8,194 bases of DNA from Candidatus Poribacteria bacterium (GTDB lineage Bacteria; Poribacteria; WGA-4E; GCA-2687025): positions 6,455-14,648 of the forward strand of contig NYZG01000050.1 in assembly GCA_002687025.1 (NCBI GenBank), given 5' to 3'. Position numbers and translations under genes: made by a program. The notes below the pieces were generated by a model. The model did not search any database. It saw only the letters and a program-made list of their open reading frames with translations, and had not been told where the DNA came from. Below, one piece after another: positions 1 to 5,913 of this stretch. How positions within the stretch are numbered: position 1 is the stretch's first letter; every line of letters begins with the position of its first letter.

Positions 1-29
1 AGGGCCGCCGGCAGCCCGGCTGTGGATCC

Positions 30-824
30 CTATGCGACCGCGAAATCCGCCTCGTAACGGGCGAGGAGAGCGGCGAGGTCGTTCGGCATGAAGTAGAGGA
101 TCGCCGTCGACTCGATGCGGTTCGCGGTTGGATCGTAGTCGAGTGACAGGTCGGGCAGGAGATGGAGACAGTCGTGCCAGCCCTGGCCGATCCCGACACA
201 CGTCCGACATCCCCACGCGGCGAGATGCCGTCCATCGCGCGAGACGACACCGACGAGACTGCACGTCGGCCGGTCGTCGCTGTTCCCCCAGCTCGCGTCC
301 GGCTGGCCCGGATGATCCGCCCACGCCGGGACGTAACGCTGCACCCACGGCGGTGAGTTCTGCTCGTGGTCCGGCGGGCGACGGGTGTCGGGATGCCGTC
401 GCGTGTCGGTCAGTCGCGTGAAGCCGGCGTCGGTGTAGATAAAGCAACGGCTGACGAAGTCACGAACGAAGTGACCCCGGTTCCCGAAGCTGTTCGACCG
501 CCGGAACTGCCAACACGCGTTCACACGCCGGACGGAGCGAACCGACTCCTCGTCACGCCCTGTGACCGTCAGCCGCATGACAACGTGGTCGACGCCGGGC
601 GTCAGGTGTGTCACGAGCTCAACGTCGGACATCCGCGCGTGCGTGTGGCGAAACAGGAGGCCGCCGTCCGGCTGCGCGCTTGCCTCACCAACGCCGAACT
701 TGTCCTCGTAGCACCACAAGTCGCATACGAGGTCGGGGATCGCCGGGACGGTGATCCTCGCCAGGCTACGGGCGCCGTCACTGTGGGGTCCGCCGACGCC
801 CACCAACTGAATGTCCGCCGACAT
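30..824 (-). CDS. Uncharacterised Cys/Trp-rich protein, probably cytosolic (264 aa)
   Basis: I do not recognise the family. The ATG at 824 is preceded by GGAG with an 8-nt spacer, which supports this start, and the frame ends in TAG. There is no signal peptide or membrane segment, so the protein is probably cytosolic. The alternating polar/hydrophobic pattern, with many aromatic residues and few long helices, suggests a beta-sandwich-like fold (inference). It holds eight cysteines (34, 38, 104, 127, 188, 206, 209, 219), including a CRTC pair at 206-209, and seven tryptophans. Residues about 140-180 are rich in Pro, Arg and Asp and may form a loop. It lies downstream of the propeller lipoprotein gene on the same strand, but a strong stem-loop in the 109-bp spacer may separate them. 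A short GC-rich inverted repeat (7-11/16-20) follows its stop. A carbohydrate-related role is only a guess from the neighbours. Confidence 0.8.
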   Translation of the reverse strand: MSADIQLVGVGGPHSDGARSLARITVPAIPDLVCDLWCYEDKFGVGEASAQPDGGLLFRHTHARMSDVELVTHLTPGVDHVVMRLTVTGRDEESVRSVRRVNACWQFRRSNSFGNRGHFVRDFVSRCFIYTDAGFTRLTDTRRHPDTRRPPDHEQNSPPWVQRYVPAWADHPGQPDASWGNSDDRPTCSLVGVVSRDGRHLAAWGCRTCVGIGQGWHDCLHLLPDLSLDYDPTANRIESTAILYFMPNDLAALLARYEADFAVA

Positions 825-878
825 CGCGTGTTCTCCGTCAGCGCGTGGCCTGCGGCGCGATAGCCGAGACCGTGCACG

Positions 879-908
879 CGGACGCCGCGCTCCTCGGCGC
901 GGCGTCCG
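879..908 (-). terminator. Perfect 12-bp stem-loop after the propeller lipoprotein gene (candidate terminator)
   Basis: The arms at 879-890 and 897-908 are perfectly complementary (12 bp, nearly all G:C) around a 6-nt loop. The structure starts 26 bp after the stop codon of the upstream minus-strand lipoprotein gene and ends before the Shine-Dalgarno sequence of the next gene. There is no T-run on either side, so it is not a classical intrinsic terminator. It could act as a U-less terminator, a 3'-end stabiliser or a processing site between two co-directional genes. Confidence 0.45.
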
Positions 909-933
909 GGGTTCTGTTGTCCGCGTTCGCGGC

Positions 934-2175
934 TTACTCCTCGGCGTCGCGGGCAGCGGCGAAGAAGATGCCGCCGCCGTCGGTTCCGCTGAGGATGTTG
1001 TTGCCCGAGACGTGCATGGCAGTGACCGTAGGGTTGAGCAGGCCTTCGTCTAGGGTTGCCCACGTGTCGTCCGGCATCAGTCGGCGCACGCCGCCGCCGT
1101 TGGTGCCCGCGAAGATCGCCGACCCGATCTCGGCCAGCGACGTGATAGCCTCGCCGCCCAGCCCATCGGGCAACGCCTTCCAGGTCCCGCCGCCGTTGGT
1201 GCTGCGGAAGACCTGGCCATCCTCGCTGCCCGCGTACACCCAGTCGCCGAGAAGCTGCATGGACAGGATTGCGCCCTCGGCGAGGTCGGGTCCGACCTTC
1301 CCCCATGCGGTACGTCCCGGGGACAGCCGGTAGACATCGCCGCCCGACGTGCCGGCATAGAGCACGCCGCGGGCCGATCCGAGGCATCGCACCTCGTCGT
1401 CGTCGAGGCCGTCGCTGGAGAGGTCCCAGTTCTTGCCGCCCGTGACGGAGCGGTACACGCCGCCCCTGGTGCCGGCATACATGACCGCGCCGACCGGTTG
1501 CACGGCGTGGACAAAGCTGTTGCCCAGGCCCTTACTGGAGTGCTCCCAGTTGTCGCCGCAATCGGTGGACTTGAACACGCCGTGCCCGTTGGTCGCGGCG
1601 TACAGGACATCGTTGAGGGAGGCGATGCTCCACACCGTGTATTCGCTGAGACCTGTTTCCGCGGTCGTCCATGTGCCGCCGTTGTCCCGCGAACATGCGA
1701 CGCCGGCGTTCGCTAGGCCCGCAAGCAGGCAGCCATCGGAATCCTCGTTCACGCACATCACCGATCCGCCGAACGGGCCGTTCATGGACACCCACGAGAA
1801 GGCCGTCGCCTCGGCGGACTCCTTGGCGGCTTCGTCCTGCGTCGTCAGGGCGGTGAGAACCGTGGTGGCGGCGATCTTCACCTGGACGTCTTTGTGATCC
1901 CTGGCCCTGATGACGTACGGGGCGATGGGAGCCCCGATGCGTATGAGCGCGTCGGAGGCGGCCTGCCGAATGGCCGGGTCCTCGAGCGCCTTGGTCAGCG
2001 TCGGTCCCGATGCCGCCCCGGCGGCGACGAGCTCCTCGATGGCGGCATCTCGCTGCGTCTCATCCCGAAGCTTCGCCAGTGTGGCTTTGTCGCCGCCGCC
2101 GGACGACCCACCGCATGCCCCCAGGAACAGGGCGGCGAGGCACAACAACACGACCCGTACGTACATGGCCTTCAT
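934..2175 (-). CDS. Lipoprotein with HEAT-like repeats and a seven-fold Asp-box/BNR beta-propeller
   Basis: The ATG at 2175 follows a strong GGGGAG Shine-Dalgarno sequence with a 7-nt spacer. The N-terminus is a lipoprotein signal (Lys, hydrophobic core, lipobox LGAC with Cys21), so the protein is probably membrane-anchored outside the cytoplasm. A Gly/Ser linker follows. Residues about 35-112 form amphipathic helix pairs with the spacing of HEAT-like repeats. Residues about 127-407 contain seven copies of a YAGT-x-GGV-type strand; four are followed by clear Asp-boxes (SRDNGGTW 162, STDCGDNW 203, SVTGGKNW 243, STNGGGTW 325) and two by degenerate ones. The repeat-ending tryptophans at 169, 210, 250, 291, 332 and 372 are 40-41 residues apart. 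This is typical of sortilin/BNR/YCF48-like propellers. No sialidase catalytic set is visible, so a binding or scaffold role is more likely than an enzyme. The specific function is unknown. Confidence 0.9.
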   Translation of the reverse strand: MKAMYVRVVLLCLAALFLGACGGSSGGGDKATLAKLRDETQRDAAIEELVAAGAASGPTLTKALEDPAIRQAASDALIRIGAPIAPYVIRARDHKDVQVKIAATTVLTALTTQDEAAKESAEATAFSWVSMNGPFGGSVMCVNEDSDGCLLAGLANAGVACSRDNGGTWTTAETGLSEYTVWSIASLNDVLYAATNGHGVFKSTDCGDNWEHSSKGLGNSFVHAVQPVGAVMYAGTRGGVYRSVTGGKNWDLSSDGLDDDEVRCLGSARGVLYAGTSGGDVYRLSPGRTAWGKVGPDLAEGAILSMQLLGDWVYAGSEDGQVFRSTNGGGTWKALPDGLGGEAITSLAEIGSAIFAGTNGGGVRRLMPDDTWATLDEGLLNPTVTAMHVSGNNILSGTDGGGIFFAAARDAEE

Positions 2176-2182
2176 GGCTTAT

Positions 2183-2188
2183 CTCCCC
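2183..2188 (-). promoter_or_regulatory. Shine-Dalgarno sequence of the propeller lipoprotein gene
   Basis: GGGGAG on the minus strand with a 7-nt spacer to the ATG at 2175. It favours this ATG over the in-frame ATG three codons further in (2166). Confidence 0.7.
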
Positions 2189-2213
2189 ATCCGGCGCGCT
2201 TCGAACTGCCGGC

Positions 2214-2227
2214 CCCGGCGCGCCGGG
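2214..2227. repeat. 14-bp perfect palindrome CCCGGCGCGCCGGG
   Basis: Perfect self-complementarity centred between 2220 and 2221, 39 bp upstream of the lipoprotein start codon. A related CCGGCGCGC string lies at 2191. It could be an operator for a dimeric regulator, or chance in GC-rich DNA. Confidence 0.5.
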
Positions 2228-2479
2228 CGCAAGTCTACGCGACGGAGCACACGACCACAACGAACCCGGCCTATATGTCAGACGCGCGTTGGCACGTCGT
2301 GCGTCGGGCGCCGACGCCGGTCGCCGGTGGTAGTTGCGAATCGACAAGTCGTCATGTGCGGAAGGGATAGCCGCTGCGGCATGGCGTCGGTAGGGCGCAG
2401 AGGTTATGACCGATCGCGCTGGGGCGGCAGGGCACGCCACCGGAAGCAAGCGTCGAGGGCGCAGAGCGTGGCAAGATGG

Positions 2480-2493
2480 CGTGTCGAGACACG
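2480..2493. promoter_or_regulatory. Operator-like inverted repeat upstream of the DUF6807 gene
   Basis: CGTGTC-GA-GACACG: six-base arms around a 2-nt centre, ending 74 bp before the chosen start of the DUF6807 gene. Size and position fit an operator for a dimeric helix-turn-helix regulator. No regulator gene lies in the window and only one copy was seen, so this is tentative. Confidence 0.25.
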
Positions 2494-2567
2494 GCGCTCG
2501 CGGCGCTGAAGTCAGGGCTGGCCCGACCCGTCGCGCCGCCGTCTCGTACCCGGCCCACACAACGAGC

Positions 2568-3443
2568 ATGGACGAAATGAGCCGATACACGCTTCGCGAA
2601 GCGCCACTCGGGGTCGCGCTTGCCACACCCGATGGCCGCACGGTGTTCCACTATCTGACCGAAGTCCCCGCCAACAGCGGCCTTGCCGCAAACAGCGCGT
2701 GCTGCTTCTACCCGCTCCGCACACCGTCGGGTCAGGACGTCGTGGAGATGGCGCCCGCCGACCATCCTCACCATCGCGGGGTGTTCCTCACGTGGCACTC
2801 GATCTCGTCCGGACGCTGTCGCGCGGATTTCTGGGGGTGGGACGAGTTCGCCCCGACGCGCGACCGGGTGATCGTGAACCGCGAGATCGAGACGACGCGC
2901 GCGGATGCCGATCGCGCGGAGCTCCGCATCTGCAACGACTGGGTCGCGAGCGGCGAGCCGATGATCTCCGAAGAGTTGACCGTGGGCGTCGCGGAGGCGC
3001 GGAGCGCGTACGTCATCGATCTGGCGTATGAGCTTACGCCGACGATCGACGTCACGCTGGATCGGTCGGCATTCGGCGGCCTCTGCGCGAAGTGCCGGAA
3101 GGACGGTGATGCGGCGTATCGTGATTCACGGGGCGTCGTCACGCTCGACGACCCGCACTACCTCACCCCCGACACCGGGTGGCCGTCGGCGCCGTGGTAT
3201 TCGTACGCCATCGCCCTGAACGACGGGTCGCGCACGGAGCTCGCCGTCATCGACTGCCCTAGCAACCCCCCGACGCTGTGGCACAACCTGGCGCCGATTT
3301 CGATGATGAACCCGTGCATCGTCGCGCCGGGAGGTGTCGCGTTGGGCGGAGGGCAGACGCTGCGGCTGCGCTATCGGCTCGTGGTCGCTGATGGCGACCT
3401 GGAGCCCGCGTGGGTCGACGAACTGGCGCGTGACGAGTGGTAG
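2568..3443 (+). CDS. DUF6807 family ('PmoA family') protein, probably cytosolic (291 aa)
   Basis: The hallmark DHPHHRGVFLTW at residues 65-76, followed by an FWGW stretch (88-91), a downstream NDW (123-125), and the C-terminal pattern of a CPSNPP element (230-235), a WHN (238-240) and LRLRYRLVV (265-273), match the DUF6807 family. Databases often label this family 'PmoA', but it is unrelated to the membrane-bound methane monooxygenase subunit. The biochemical role is not established; relatives in Planctomycetes-type genomes commonly lie near sugar-catabolism genes. There is no signal peptide. I chose the ATG at 2568; the ATG at 2577 is equally possible, as neither has a strong Shine-Dalgarno sequence. 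The frame is open back to 2406, but residues there are Arg/Gly/Ala-rich and do not look like protein. It has eight cysteines, including an unusual CAKC at 173-176. It is the only plus-strand gene and converges on lysC with a 27-bp gap. Confidence 0.87.
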   Translation: MDEMSRYTLREAPLGVALATPDGRTVFHYLTEVPANSGLAANSACCFYPLRTPSGQDVVEMAPADHPHHRGVFLTWHSISSGRCRADFWGWDEFAPTRDRVIVNREIETTRADADRAELRICNDWVASGEPMISEELTVGVAEARSAYVIDLAYELTPTIDVTLDRSAFGGLCAKCRKDGDAAYRDSRGVVTLDDPHYLTPDTGWPSAPWYSYAIALNDGSRTELAVIDCPSNPPTLWHNLAPISMMNPCIVAPGGVALGGGQTLRLRYRLVVADGDLEPAWVDELARDEW

Positions 3444-3470
3444 TGGCCTTGGGGTCGGATGCCGTGCCCG

Positions 3471-4820
3471 TTAGCCGAAGTATTCCGCGTAGAGCGACCG
3501 CACGGCGCGGGGGGCGTCCTCGGTTTTGACGCCGTACATCATGCTCACTTCGCTGGAGCCCTGGTTGATCATCTCGATGTTCACGTTCGCGCGGGCGAGG
3601 GCGTCGCACGCTCGGGCCGCGACGCCTACGGTGTGACGCATCCCCTCGCCGACGATCATCACCAGCGACAGCCCGTGCTCGACCGAGACATCATCGACCG
3701 CGAGTTCGTCGCGGACGCGGCCGACGACGCGCTGTTCGACATCCGCCGGGAAGAACGCCTCGCGGACGAGGACGGACAGGTCGTCGATCCCGGACGGGAT
3801 GTGCTCGAAGGGGATGCCTTCGTCTTCGAGAATCGCCAGCAGGCGGCGGCCGAAGCCGACCTCGCGGTTCATCAGGTACTTCTGCACGTAGATGCTGCAC
3901 ACCTCGTCCATCGCCGCGATGCCCACCGCCGGGCCGTTGTCGATGGACCTTTCGACGACGATGCGGGTGCCGGCGCCCTCGGGGTTGTTCGTGTTGCGGA
4001 TGTGAATCGGTATCCCGGCGTGGAACACCGGCATGATCGCCTCATCGTGGAATACCGAGAAGCCCGCGTACGCCAGCTCGCGCATTTCACGGTAGGTTAG
4101 CTCGCGGATCGGCGCGGGGTCGTCGACGATGTTGGGGTTGGCGGCGAAAACGGCGTCGACGTCGGTGAAGTTCTCGTACACGTCGGCGTTCACCGCCTTG
4201 GCCAGCACGGCGCCGGTCGTGTCGGAGCCGCCGCGCGGGAGCGTCACCAGCTTGCCGCTCGTGGCGTAGCCGAAGAAGCCGGGGAAGATCGTCACGCCGG
4301 GTCGGTCGGCCACCTCGGCGAGGCGTGGGTAGCACTCGTCCAGAACCTGCGCGTTGCCCGGTTCGTCGGACAGGAGGAGCCCCGCCTCTTTCGGCCCGAC
4401 GTAGTGCGCCTCGACGCCGCGCGCGGTCAGGCACTCAGCTACGAGTCGCGCGCAGTTGTCCTCGCCCGCGGCCTTCAAGGAGTCGGTGAACAGGTCCTTG
4501 TCTTCGCAACTCTCCGCGAGGCGAGAGCGTAGGTCGGCGGAGATCGGGTCGATGCGGGACGCCGGGACGCCCAGGCCCTCGGCGATCTCGGCGTAGCGCG
4601 CTACCACGGCGTCGAGCGCCTCGTCACAGGGGCCGCCGGACAGACGCGCGTGCGCCAAGGCTATAAGAAGGTCCGTGACTTTGGTGTCGTCGGAGTGGCG
4701 TTTGCCGGGAGCCGAGACGACGACGAGGCGTCGCTCCGGATCCGCCTGGACGATTCGACATACCGCGTCGATCTGCTCCGCCGTGGCGACGGAACTGCCT
4801 CCGAACTTACACACCTTCAT
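3471..4820 (-). CDS. lysC: Aspartate kinase (aspartokinase, EC 2.7.2.4), YclM/LysC type
   Basis: Phosphorylates L-aspartate with ATP to 4-phospho-L-aspartate, the first step towards Lys, Thr, Met and diaminopimelate, in the cytosol. The 449-aa length fits a monofunctional aspartokinase of the YclM / aspartokinase III class. Visible motifs are the N-terminal KFGGSSVA (5-12), VVSAPGKR (34-41), the GFFGY...RGGSDTTGAVLAKA segment of the kinase core (181-209), FTDVD (218-222), a YREMRELAYAGFSVFHDEA stretch (243-261) and IRNTNNP (274-280). Two ACT domains follow at about 308-370 and 385-449, the second with NQGSSEVSMMYGV (419-431); in this family they bind amino-acid effectors, so feedback inhibition is likely. 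No homoserine dehydrogenase domain is fused. The ATG at 4820 has an AAGGGAAG Shine-Dalgarno sequence upstream. In the 104-bp gap before it there is a weak -10-like TACACT at 4882-4887 without a clear -35. No other amino-acid biosynthesis gene is adjacent. Confidence 0.97.
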   Translation of the reverse strand: MKVCKFGGSSVATAEQIDAVCRIVQADPERRLVVVSAPGKRHSDDTKVTDLLIALAHARLSGGPCDEALDAVVARYAEIAEGLGVPASRIDPISADLRSRLAESCEDKDLFTDSLKAAGEDNCARLVAECLTARGVEAHYVGPKEAGLLLSDEPGNAQVLDECYPRLAEVADRPGVTIFPGFFGYATSGKLVTLPRGGSDTTGAVLAKAVNADVYENFTDVDAVFAANPNIVDDPAPIRELTYREMRELAYAGFSVFHDEAIMPVFHAGIPIHIRNTNNPEGAGTRIVVERSIDNGPAVGIAAMDEVCSIYVQKYLMNREVGFGRRLLAILEDEGIPFEHIPSGIDDLSVLVREAFFPADVEQRVVGRVRDELAVDDVSVEHGLSLVMIVGEGMRHTVGVAARACDALARANVNIEMINQGSSEVSMMYGVKTEDAPRAVRSLYAEYFG

Positions 4821-4924
4821 GCGACGACTTCCCTTTGCGTAGCGTCTCTGTGCCGGACGGGCGCGGGATGCGCCGAACTGAAGTGTATCCCACGGTTGGT
4901 CTCATGGGCCGGGCCTGGTTCTGG

Positions 4925-5848
4925 CTAGCGCGCGCGCCGCCGACCCACCGTGGCGGGGATTGGATTCCGCGCCGGCGCGACGTTGGGGTTGTCCGCCTGT
5001 GTCTGATACGCCCAGTCGAATGTCACCACAAGCGGCGCCACGTCCGTGACGCGCACCTTCGCGTAGTGGCCCTCCGGCGTGACGAATGCGTACACGTGCT
5101 CTGCGACGATCTCAGTCGAGAAGACCGTGTAGCCCTGCGTGGGGACGGCGTCGATGGACCACAGCTCCTCGTGGAAGCCGAGATCCTGCATGAGGACGTC
5201 TTCGTGGTCGGAGAAGAAGTAAGGGATGCCGGCCTCGGCGTCGAACCAGTATCCGATGTCCACGTCGTCGTCGAGCCAGTTGTCGCCGTCGGCGTCCCAG
5301 TCGACGGGGCCGTCCTCCGCCTCGGAAAACCGGAAGCCGGAGCTCTCCGGGTCGACGCTGAACTCGTGCAACTCGACGCTGCCGCCCTCCGGCCGCGGCG
5401 TGGACTCGGCCGAGTCACGACTACGATCGCTCACGTTTCCAGCGTCGTCGATCGCGGCGACCGCGTAGTGGTAGGTGGTCCCGTTCTGCGGCGTGTCGTC
5501 TACGTAGTCGGTCGCCGCAGCCCCCACGGACCCAATGACGGCGAAGCCTTGCCCGGCGCGTCGGCTGCGCAGGATGTCGTAGCCGTCCACGTCCGGCTCG
5601 GGGTTCGCGAGCCACGAGACCACGACCTCGCCGTCGCCCGTTATCACCGATAGCCCGCGCGGCGCGGACGGAGCGTCCAGGTCCGCCGCGCCGTCGAGGC
5701 GCGCCTCGAGGTCCGCGATCTTCGCCCTCGCCGTGCCGAGTTGCGTCTCGAGCTCGCGGTATTCCCGCGTCTCGGTGGGGGATGCCCCGTCTCCGCAGCC
5801 GACGGACAGGACGACGATCGATAGCACGGCAATGCAGACGGCTTTCAC
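4925..5848 (-). CDS. Probable lipoprotein with coiled coil, fibronectin type III domain and unknown C-terminal domain
   Basis: The start is GTG at 5848, supported by GGAG with an 8-nt spacer and by the signal peptide that begins right there. The signal ends in LSVGC (Cys18); Ser at -3 makes the lipobox non-ideal, but lipidation is likely. Residues 27-53 have the heptad pattern of a short coiled coil. Residues about 59-151 are a fibronectin type III domain: PSAPRGLSV start, EVVVSW core, DGYDILRS, TTYHYAVAAIDDAGNVS. The C-terminal part (about 157-285) is one I cannot name. It has an acidic stretch DWDADGDNWLDDD (183-195) that resembles a thrombospondin type 3 / calcium-binding loop, then a beta-rich segment with VYAFVTPEGHYAKVRV (252-267) and FDWAYQTQ (277-284). 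That last part is faintly like HmuY-type beta proteins (inference). It lies 65 bp after the GH50 gene on the same strand, so they are probably co-transcribed; a surface accessory role is plausible. Confidence 0.88.
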   Translation of the reverse strand: MKAVCIAVLSIVVLSVGCGDGASPTETREYRELETQLGTARAKIADLEARLDGAADLDAPSAPRGLSVITGDGEVVVSWLANPEPDVDGYDILRSRRAGQGFAVIGSVGAAATDYVDDTPQNGTTYHYAVAAIDDAGNVSDRSRDSAESTPRPEGGSVELHEFSVDPESSGFRFSEAEDGPVDWDADGDNWLDDDVDIGYWFDAEAGIPYFFSDHEDVLMQDLGFHEELWSIDAVPTQGYTVFSTEIVAEHVYAFVTPEGHYAKVRVTDVAPLVVTFDWAYQTQADNPNVAPARNPIPATVGRRRAR

Positions 5849-5856
5849 GGCAGCAT

Positions 5857-5860
5857 CTCC
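5857..5860 (-). promoter_or_regulatory. Shine-Dalgarno sequence that fixes the GTG start of the FN3 protein
   Basis: GGAG on the minus strand, 8 nt before the GTG at 5848. No in-frame ATG gives an intact signal peptide, so this site supports the GTG start. Confidence 0.65.
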
Positions 5861-5913
5861 AGACTCCGCCCTGGGTGAGGTAACGGCCGGCCAACCGCGC
5901 GAGTCGGGTCGGC

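Larger units (their letters stand above)
2176..2567. other. Divergent intergenic region (392 bp) with several inverted repeats
   Basis: This region separates the divergent lipoprotein and DUF6807 genes and must hold both promoters unless transcription comes from further away. Reading frames cross it on both strands, but their products are Arg/Ala/Pro-rich low-quality translations, so I call it non-coding. It contains a 14-bp palindrome (2214-2227), a 7-bp stem with a 3-nt loop (2301-2307/2311-2317) and a 6+2+6 inverted repeat (2480-2493). The only A/T-rich spot is around 2271-2280; read on the minus strand it gives a weak -10-like TATAGG without a convincing -35. I could not identify a firm promoter, a riboswitch or a small RNA. 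Confidence 0.6.

Noticed and set aside
7..20. 5-bp GC hairpin after the stop of the first gene as a terminator
   Set aside because: The stem is too short, has no T-run, and such strings are frequent in DNA of this composition.
611..1387. 258-aa minus-strand frame overlapping both the lipoprotein and the unknown protein
   Set aside because: It is a shifted-frame shadow of the propeller repeats, extremely Arg-rich, and would overlap two better-supported genes on the same strand.
934..2175. Sialidase (neuraminidase) suggested by the Asp-boxes
   Set aside because: Asp-boxes also occur in many non-enzymatic propellers; no FRIP-type arginine motif or catalytic set was seen, and the regular 40-residue repeat fits a binding propeller better.
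2406..2567. 54-residue N-terminal extension of the DUF6807 protein starting at the ATG at 2406
   Set aside because: The residues are Arg/Gly/Ala-rich with no family similarity or signal peptide character, and no Shine-Dalgarno sequence supports this ATG; the family-like sequence begins after 2568.
2060..2641. 193-aa minus-strand frame that crosses the divergent intergenic region
   Set aside because: Composition is low-quality (Arg, Pro, Ala, Ser), and it overlaps the starts of both well-supported flanking genes.
2568..3443. Reading the 'PmoA family' label as a methane monooxygenase subunit
   Set aside because: The protein has no membrane segments and carries the DUF6807 signature; genuine PmoA is an integral membrane protein.
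3459..4100. 213-aa plus-strand open frame opposite the 3' half of lysC
   Set aside because: It lies entirely antisense to a certain aspartate kinase gene apart from a few bases; its Asp/Arg/Val-rich product is what the complement of GC-rich codons gives.
4882..4887. Promoter -10 box (TACACT, minus strand) for lysC
   Set aside because: Only four of six consensus bases and no acceptable -35 at the right distance; mentioned with the gene but not called as a feature.
4835..5653. 272-aa plus-strand open frame opposite the FN3 protein gene
   Set aside because: The product is Arg/Val/Asp-rich without domains, while the opposite strand encodes a signal peptide, an FN3 domain and has a Shine-Dalgarno sequence.
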